Of a stretch of DNA of 64,000 bases, positions 59,807 through 64,000 are shown piece by piece. Position 1 is the stretch's first letter, and each line of letters starts with the position of its first letter. The translations under genes were made by a program, and so were the position numbers. The stretch comes from Streptomyces collinus (GTDB lineage: Bacteria; Actinomycetota; Actinomycetes; Streptomycetales; Streptomycetaceae), in the NCBI RefSeq assembly GCF_031348265.1, contig NZ_CP133771.1, positions 3,286,001 to 3,350,000 on the forward strand, written 5' to 3'. A model generated the notes under the pieces. That model saw only the letters and a list, made by a program, of their open reading frames with translations, ran no database searches and was not told the DNA's origin.

Positions 59807-59853
59807 GCGTCGTCTTTGCCCTTGATCCCGGTACGGCGCGTCTCGTCGGGGTC
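59807..59853 (-). ncRNA. Guanidine-III riboswitch (ykkC-III-like)
   Basis: Reading the minus strand, GACGAGACGCGCCGTACC then GGGCAAAGACGACGC match the conserved blocks of the ykkC-III motif, which uses a pseudoknot to bind guanidinium. The outer CCCG/CGGG pairing is present. One pair of the pseudoknot (a C-A) is imperfect. Position, about 38 bp before the sugE start, and gene identity support the call. It would switch on sugE when guanidinium accumulates. Confidence 0.78.
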
Positions 59854-59885
59854 CCTCCAACGTAGCAAAGCCCCACGACACGGCG

Positions 59886-59917
59886 AAGGGGCCGGTGACC
59901 ACTGTCACCGGCCCCTT
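59886..59917. terminator. Terminator between the GroES-like gene and the riboswitch
   Basis: A perfect 14-bp stem AAGGGGCCGGTGAC (59886-59899) / GTCACCGGCCCCTT (59904-59917), loop CACT, followed by TTTTC on the plus side. It lies downstream of the leftward GroES-like gene and isolates the sugE promoter. Confidence 0.8.
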
Positions 59918-59938
59918 TTCGCGCTACCGCCGCCGGAC

Positions 59939-60295
59939 CTACAGGTACAGGCCCGTCGAGTCCTCGGCGCCCTCGAAGCGGTCCGCGGCCACGGCGTGCA
60001 GATCACGCTCGCGCATGAGCACGTACGCGACTCCCCGCACCTCGACCTCGGCACGGTCCTCCGGGTCGTACAGCACCCGGTCGCCCGTCTCCACGGTCCG
60101 CACGTTCTGCCCCACCGCGACGACCTCGGCCCACGCCAGGCGCCGGCCGACCGCGGCCGTGGCGGGGATCAGGATGCCGCCGCCGGAACGCCGCTCGCCC
60201 TCGCTGGTGTCCTGCCGCACGAGTACGCGGTCGTGCAGCATCCGGATCGGCAGCTTGTCCGGATGGGTACTGTGCTCGTTTCTCTTGGCGCTCAC
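59939..60295 (-). CDS. GroES-like co-chaperone family protein
   Basis: A 118-residue protein with the GroES fold (LPIRMLHDRVLVRQDTSEGE, GGGILIPATAAVGRRLAWAE, GDRVLYDPEDRAEVEVRGVA). GTG start at 60295 with CAGGG upstream. It lacks a groEL neighbour, so it is probably a GroES paralogue. Its last few bases lie close to a strong terminator. Confidence 0.8.
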   Translation of the reverse strand: MSAKRNEHSTHPDKLPIRMLHDRVLVRQDTSEGERRSGGGILIPATAAVGRRLAWAEVVAVGQNVRTVETGDRVLYDPEDRAEVEVRGVAYVLMRERDLHAVAADRFEGAEDSTGLYL

Positions 60296-60339
60296 GCCCT
60301 GAAACCTACCTGTCTCCCCCGCAAACGTACGCAGTCGGG

Positions 60340-60669
60340 TCAGCCCTTGCGCCGCCGCGTGCTGACCGCGAGCAGCCCGACCACGCCCACGACGACGAGC
60401 GCGACGGGCACGACACGCTCCAGCCGGGGCGCGCCGTCCTCGTCCACGAACCGGGCGCGCACATCGGTGACGGCCCGGTTCACCCCCACGTAAGCCCGTC
60501 CGAGGGTGTGGTCGATGTTGGAAGCGACCTTGGCCTTGGCATCCCCGACGATCGTCTTGGGGTGCACCCGCACCCCGATCTCGTCGAGGGTCTCGGCCAG
60601 GGTCGCGCGGCGGCGCCTGATGTCCGCCTCGATCTGCGCCGGGGTCCTGGAGTCCGCCGTGTCCGCCAC
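60340..60669 (-). CDS. DUF3618 domain protein
   Basis: A 109-residue protein with the DUF3618 N-terminal helix (RTPAQIEADIRRRRATLAET, LDEIGVRVHPKTI) and one C-terminal membrane helix (RVVPVALVVVGVVGLLAVST) with an RRRKG tail. GTG start with GGAGG 7 nt upstream. Function unknown; common in actinomycetes beside bcp. Confidence 0.82.
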   Translation of the reverse strand: MADTADSRTPAQIEADIRRRRATLAETLDEIGVRVHPKTIVGDAKAKVASNIDHTLGRAYVGVNRAVTDVRARFVDEDGAPRLERVVPVALVVVGVVGLLAVSTRRRKG

Positions 60670-60764
60670 CGTGTCGCCTCCGAAGTCGGTGTGAAGCCTG
60701 TGCAGGACAGTCTGTCAGCTCCACGGGTCATCACACTGTCAGCACCCCCGGTTACGCTGGCCAG

Positions 60765-61232
60765 ATGAGCGAGCGACTCCAGCCGGGGGACGTGGCCCCC
60801 GCCTTCACCCTGCCCGACGCCGACGGCACCGAGGTGTCCCTGTCGGACCACAAGGGCCGCAAGGTCATCGTGTACTTCTACCCGGCGGCCCTCACGCCCG
60901 GCTGCACGAAGCAGGCCTGCGACTTCACGGACAACCTGGAGCTGCTGGCGGGCGCGGGCTACGACGTCATCGGCATCTCCCCCGACAAGCCGGAGAAGCT
61001 GGCCAAGTTCCGCGACAAGGAGTCCCTGAAGGTCACGCTGCTCGGCGACCCGGACAAGCAGGTCCTGGAGTCCTACGGCGCCTTTGGCGAGAAGAAGCTA
61101 TACGGCAAGACGGTCGTCGGCGTCATCCGCTCCACGATCGTGGTGGACGAGGAGGGCAAGGTCGAACGCGCCCTGTACAACGTCAAGGCCACCGGCCACG
61201 TCGCCAAGATCATCAAGGATCTGGGAGTCTGA
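60765..61232 (+). CDS. bcp: Thioredoxin-dependent peroxidase (Bcp/PrxQ)
   Basis: A 155-residue peroxiredoxin: Thr44 in LTPGCTKQAC, peroxidatic Cys47 and resolving Cys52 spaced as in PrxQ. It reduces peroxides with thioredoxin. No Shine-Dalgarno; TACGCT seven bases before the ATG suggests a leaderless message. It is divergent from the DUF3618 gene. Confidence 0.93.
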   Translation: MSERLQPGDVAPAFTLPDADGTEVSLSDHKGRKVIVYFYPAALTPGCTKQACDFTDNLELLAGAGYDVIGISPDKPEKLAKFRDKESLKVTLLGDPDKQVLESYGAFGEKKLYGKTVVGVIRSTIVVDEEGKVERALYNVKATGHVAKIIKDLGV

Positions 61233-61271
61233 GGACGTTGCCCGACCAGTAGCATGGCCGGGCAACGCCAG

Positions 61272-61358
61272 GCGGCCGTGGTGGAACTGGCAGTCACGCT
61301 GGGTTTAGGTCCCAGTGGGGTAACTCCCGTGAGGGTTCGAGTCCCTCCGGCCGCACCA
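61272..61358 (+). tRNA. tRNA-Leu (anticodon TAG)
   Basis: An 87-nt cloverleaf with CCA encoded. Acceptor stem GCGGCCG/CGGCCGC and anticodon loop TTTAGGT (anticodon TAG, codon CTA). The long variable arm is typical of leucine tRNAs. TAGCAT about 17 bp upstream is a possible -10. CTA is rare in Streptomyces, so this is a low-use tRNA. Confidence 0.95.
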
Positions 61359-61362
61359 GAGT

Positions 61363-61965
61363 TCAGCCGAGCAGCTCGCGCACGACGGGCACCAGCGCCC
61401 GGAACGCCTTCCCCCGGTGGCTGATCGCGTTCTTCTCCTGGGGGGTCAGTTCGGCGCACGTGCGCTGCTCGCCCTCCGGCTGGAGGACCGGGTCGTAGCC
61501 GAAGCCGCCCGTGCCCGTCGGCTCGTGACGGAGGGTGCCGCGGAGCTGTCCCTCGACCACCCTCTCCGTGCCGTCGGGCAGGGCGAGGGCCGCCGCGCAG
61601 GCGAAGTGGGCGCCGCGGTGCCCGTCGGCGATGTCCGAGAGCTGGGCGAGGAGGAGGTCCAGGTTGGCCTTGTCGTCGCCGTGCCGGCCGGCCCAGCGGG
61701 CGGAGAAGATGCCGGGGGCGCCGTTGAGGACGTCCACGCAGAGGCCCGAGTCGTCGGCGACGGCCGGGAGGCCCGTCGCCCGGGCGAGGGCGTGGGCCTT
61801 GAGAAGCGCGTTCTCGGCGAACGTCACCCCGGTCTCCTTGACGTCGGGGATGTCCGGGTAGGCGTCGGCGCCGACGAGTTCATGGGGCAGCCCGGCTTCG
61901 GCGAGGATCGCGCGAAGTTCGGTGATCTTCCCGGCGTTACGGGTGGCGAGGATCAGGCGACTCAT
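61363..61965 (-). CDS. rdgB: Non-canonical purine NTP pyrophosphatase (RdgB/HAM1)
   Basis: A 200-residue house-cleaning enzyme that hydrolyses ITP, XTP and dITP. Motifs: LILATRNAGKITEL, VTFAENALLKAHA and VADDSGLCVDVLNGAPGIFS, then GGFGYDPVLQPEG. ATG 61965 is chosen over GTG 61971. No Shine-Dalgarno; CATACT 7 nt before it suggests leaderless. It ends 4 bp from the convergent tRNA-Leu. rph is further along on the same strand. Confidence 0.92.
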   Translation of the reverse strand: MSRLILATRNAGKITELRAILAEAGLPHELVGADAYPDIPDVKETGVTFAENALLKAHALARATGLPAVADDSGLCVDVLNGAPGIFSARWAGRHGDDKANLDLLLAQLSDIADGHRGAHFACAAALALPDGTERVVEGQLRGTLRHEPTGTGGFGYDPVLQPEGEQRTCAELTPQEKNAISHRGKAFRALVPVVRELLG

Positions 61966-61986
61966 GGCCACCAGTATGGCCGGGAG

Positions 61987-62025
61987 CGCGCCCCGGCAGG
62001 GGCGCGGGGAACTGCGCGAGCGACC
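61987..62025. repeat. Dispersed-type GC-rich repeat
   Basis: GCGCCCCGGCAGGGGCGCGG followed by GGAACTGCGCGAGC resembles a repeat I recall between genes in many Streptomyces genomes. The hairpin GCGCCCC/GGGGCGC is imperfect. It sits between rdgB and the lipoprotein gene, in a 130-bp gap without other features. Confidence 0.45.
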
Positions 62026-62095
62026 ACCACGAACCCGCTGCCCGCCACCGAGCGGAACCCGGCAGACGAGGAGGCCAGGCTCAGCTAGCGCGGCG

Positions 62096-62494
62096 TCACG
62101 GCGTGCAGACCTTCGTCAGTTCGCCCGCCGCGTCCGTGACCGGGCTGATGTCGGGCGTCTCGTCGCCGTTCTCGATCGACGTGCGGACGTTGTCGACCGC
62201 CTTGTTCAGGTCGTCGACGGCCTTGCTGACATCCGCGTTGTCGGTCTTGTCGCCGATCTCGCCGAGGTTCTTGTCGATGGAGTCGAGGGACTCGTTGAGC
62301 TGCGTCGGGTCGTTCGCCGCGCTGTCGACCGCCTGCTGGAGTTCCGTGACGCTGTCGGCGATGGCGTCGGCGGTCTGGACGCAGTCCAGCGCCTTGTCGA
62401 CGGCGGCGCAGCCGGTGGTCAGTCCGGCGGTCAGCGCGACGGCCGCCAGGGTGGCGGCGACGGCTGCGGTGCGGCGTCGGCGGCTCGCGGCCAT
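62096..62494 (-). CDS. Small secreted lipoprotein
   Basis: A 132-residue protein with a lipobox ending in GLTTGC (Cys29 anchor). The mature part is helical and Asp/Asn/Thr-rich (VDKALDCVQTADAIADSVTE; LQQAVDSAANDPTQLNESLD), like a coiled-coil. ATG at 62494; GAGAGGGA upstream. It lies between rdgB and rph; function unknown. Confidence 0.75.
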   Translation of the reverse strand: MAASRRRRTAAVAATLAAVALTAGLTTGCAAVDKALDCVQTADAIADSVTELQQAVDSAANDPTQLNESLDSIDKNLGEIGDKTDNADVSKAVDDLNKAVDNVRTSIENGDETPDISPVTDAAGELTKVCTP

Positions 62495-62655
62495 GGAGCG
62501 GTCCCTCTCGTTCGGCGGGCCGGTCGGGCCCGCGTGGCTGGCCGGGCGCACAGGGATGAGCCGTGCGCCCGTACTCCTTCAGACGCCAGTGGGCTCCGCT
62601 CGGTTGCCCGAGCCGAGCACCCGTCTTGGTGTGCCCTTTACTTTTCGAGGGCGGC

Positions 62656-63393
62656 TTACTTTTCGAGGACGGCGTCGAGTGCGGTGCGCTGGTGGGCGGC
62701 GAGATCGGCGCAGCCGGCGACGGCGAGGTCGAGGAGGGCGTTCAGTTCGTCGCGGGCGAAGGGCTCGGCTTCGGCGGTGCCCTGGACCTCGACGAAGCGG
62801 CCGTCGCCGGTGCAGACGACGTTCATGTCCGTGTCGGCCTTGACGTCTTCCTCGTAGCAGAGGTCGAGGAGGGGGACGCCGCCGACGATGCCGACGGAGA
62901 CGGCGGAGACGGTGCCGGTGAGGGGCTTACGGCCGGCCTTGATGAGCTTCCTGCCCTGGGCCCAGGCGACGGCGTCGGCCAGTGCCACGTAGGCGCCGGT
63001 GATCGCGGCCGTGCGGGTGCCGCCGTCGGCCTGGAGGACGTCGCAGTCGAGGACGATCGTGTTCTCGCCGAGCGCCTTGTAGTCGATGACGGCGCGCAGG
63101 GAGCGGCCGATGAGGCGGCTGATCTCGTGGGTGCGTCCGCCGATGCGGCCCTTGACGGACTCACGGTCGCCGCGGGTGTTGGTGGCGCGGGGCAGCATGG
63201 AGTACTCGGCGGTGACCCAGCCTTCGCCGCTGCCCTTGCGCCAGCGCGGGACGCCTTCGGTGACGGAGGCGGTGCAGAAGACCTTGGTGTCGCCGAAGGA
63301 GACCAGGACGGAGCCTTCGGCGTGCTTGCTCCAGCCGCGCTCGATGGTGATGGGGCGGAGCTGTTGGGGGGTGCGGCCGTCGATTCGAGACAT
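62656..63393 (-). CDS. rph: Ribonuclease PH
   Basis: A 245-residue phosphorolytic 3'-5' exoribonuclease. Motifs: [60 protein letters not shown] and [20 protein letters not shown]. It trims tRNA 3' ends. No Shine-Dalgarno; TAGGCT is 7 nt upstream of the ATG, so probably leaderless. Downstream on the same strand are the lipoprotein and rdgB. Confidence 0.95.
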   Translation of the reverse strand: MSRIDGRTPQQLRPITIERGWSKHAEGSVLVSFGDTKVFCTASVTEGVPRWRKGSGEGWVTAEYSMLPRATNTRGDRESVKGRIGGRTHEISRLIGRSLRAVIDYKALGENTIVLDCDVLQADGGTRTAAITGAYVALADAVAWAQGRKLIKAGRKPLTGTVSAVSVGIVGGVPLLDLCYEEDVKADTDMNVVCTGDGRFVEVQGTAEAEPFARDELNALLDLAVAGCADLAAHQRTALDAVLEK

Positions 63394-63419
63394 GCGGCTG
63401 AGCCTATCCGTACGTGCCG

Positions 63420-63448
63420 AAGGCCCCTCCCGCGGTGGGAGGGGCCTT
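63420..63448. terminator. Terminator between nagF and rph
   Basis: AAGGCCCCTCCC (63420-63431) pairs with GGGAGGGGCCTT (63437-63448), 5-nt loop. It is the 3' hairpin for the leftward nagF message. Confidence 0.75.
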
Positions 63449-63498
63449 GGTGTGCCGGGGGTGTGTCAGGGGATGTAGCCCGGGACGATCCCCGCTCT

Positions 63499-63732
63499 TC
63501 ACATCATGTCTTCGATGTCCGCGGCGATGGGGTCGGCGTCGGTGCCGATGACGACCTGGATCGCGGTGCCCATCTTGACGACGCCGTGGGCGCCGGCGGC
63601 CTTCAGGGCGGCCTCGTCGACCTTGGCGGGGTCGACGACCTCGGTCCGCAGGCGGGTGATGCAGCCTTCGACCTCTTCGATGTTGTCGATGCCACCGAGC
63701 CCGGCAACGATCTTCTCAGCCTTGCTGGCCAT
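63499..63732 (-). CDS. nagF: PTS GlcNAc-specific EIIB component (NagF)
   Basis: A 77-residue phosphocarrier domain. Cys24 in EEVEGCITRLR is the phosphorylated residue. It passes phosphate to GlcNAc on entry through the membrane EIIC component. AGGGAG before the ATG at 63732. The divergent gene is nagE, and a DasR-like site lies between. Confidence 0.93.
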   Translation of the reverse strand: MASKAEKIVAGLGGIDNIEEVEGCITRLRTEVVDPAKVDEAALKAAGAHGVVKMGTAIQVVIGTDADPIAADIEDMM

Positions 63733-63851
63733 GTTCGTTCTCCCTGATCCGAACCGCTTTGTCGCAGTAACCCACAGTTGGCCCAACTTCGCGAGCGGCC
63801 ATGTCGTGTGTGCCGAAGGATGGCGTCACATCAGCGCGACCGTCGAACGAC

Positions 63852-63863
63852 TGGTCTACACCA
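63852..63863. promoter_or_regulatory. DasR-responsive element in the nagF-nagE gap
   Basis: TGGTCTACACCA is one base from the dre core TGGTCTAGACCA and lies in the divergent promoter region of nagF and nagE, as reported for Streptomyces GlcNAc PTS genes. DasR represses from here until GlcN-6-P is bound. Confidence 0.85.
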
Positions 63864-63892
63864 CGAGTAGGCCTCCCGACAAAGGGACCGGA

Positions 63893-64000
63893 ATGAGTGC
63901 CGACAGCCCCGCCGGCGCCGAGGCCGCCGTCAGCCCCGCCCGTGTTCGCTGGAACCGGCTGTTCCAGGGGCTGCAGAAGATGGGCCGCAGTCTGCAACTG
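63893..64000 (+). CDS. nagE: PTS GlcNAc transporter EIIC component (partial, runs off the right edge)
   Basis: The first 36 codons of the GlcNAc permease (MSADSPAGAEAAVSPARVRW, NRLFQGLQKMGRSLQL), a hydrophilic start leading to the first membrane segment. AGGGA lies 5 nt before the ATG at 63893. It is divergent from nagF. Several nagE paralogues exist in Streptomyces and cannot be told apart from this fragment. Confidence 0.85.
   Translation, partial: MSADSPAGAEAAVSPARVRWNRLFQGLQKMGRSLQL

Overview
This window looks like chromosomal DNA of a Streptomyces species. It is very GC-rich, with strong third-position GC, GTG and TTG starts, many candidate leaderless starts, Tat and lipoprotein signals, and gene sets typical of the genus: cslA-glxA-cslZ with an LPMO, DUF397/DUF5753 cassettes, and a DasR-type nag locus. 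No rRNA, CRISPR array, integrase or complete insertion sequence is visible. Three tRNA genes are present: two identical tRNA-Lys(CTT) and one tRNA-Leu(TAG).

Layout. 1-8.5 kb: a catabolic and transport locus. Two Asp/Glu-racemase/maleate-isomerase-like proteins face a D-2-hydroxyacid dehydrogenase, an amidase and a DUF3830 protein. These are followed by an Ehu-type (ectoine or amino-acid-like) ABC importer, ehuB-C-D-A, and an IclR regulator. 8.5-14.6 kb: a MITE-like element, then two identical tRNA-Lys genes bracketing an acyl-CoA ligase, a DUF3592 protein, an AA10 lytic polysaccharide monooxygenase (lpmP type) with a DasR-like operator, an SPFH protein and a P60-type peptidoglycan-binding hydrolase. 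14.7-20.8 kb: a GntR/FCD regulator and cslA-glxA with convergent cslZ, the hyphal-tip glycan machinery. Together with the LPMO this is a cell-envelope morphogenesis block.

20.9-36.4 kb: class F sortase and partner surface protein, a HAD phosphatase, a LARTG-type surface protein, a TetR regulator with a Cys4 finger, a divergent ROK repressor/Gfo-Idh pair with a perfect operator, an LLM oxidoreductase, an SDR/MerR pair, a fumarylacetoacetase-family hydrolase, a second YidC, a GH30 glycosidase, an SEC-C protein and a DUF6193-like protein. 36.6-43.4 kb: an accessory, lower-GC segment. It carries an apparent two-gene anti-phage or restriction locus (MrcB-N/PD-(D/E)XK-like nuclease, divergent from a PLD-helicase-DUF3427 protein) and an ATPase/XRE-DUF5753/DUF397 cassette.

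43.5-64 kb: small stress and envelope genes, including a winged-helix gene under a SoxR-box-like promoter and Hsp20; a candidate small RNA; an LAATG-anchored alginate-lyase-like protein; MFS, DUF445 and SGNH genes; a three-gene ABC-2 exporter; a bifunctional PBP; a SugE/Gdx exporter behind a guanidine-III-like riboswitch; a GroES-like protein, Bcp, tRNA-Leu, rdgB and rph; and the start of the GlcNAc PTS (nagF and nagE) with a DasR-like site between them.

Functions are read from motifs and family knowledge. No database search was possible, so operators, small RNAs and mobile-element calls are pattern-based.
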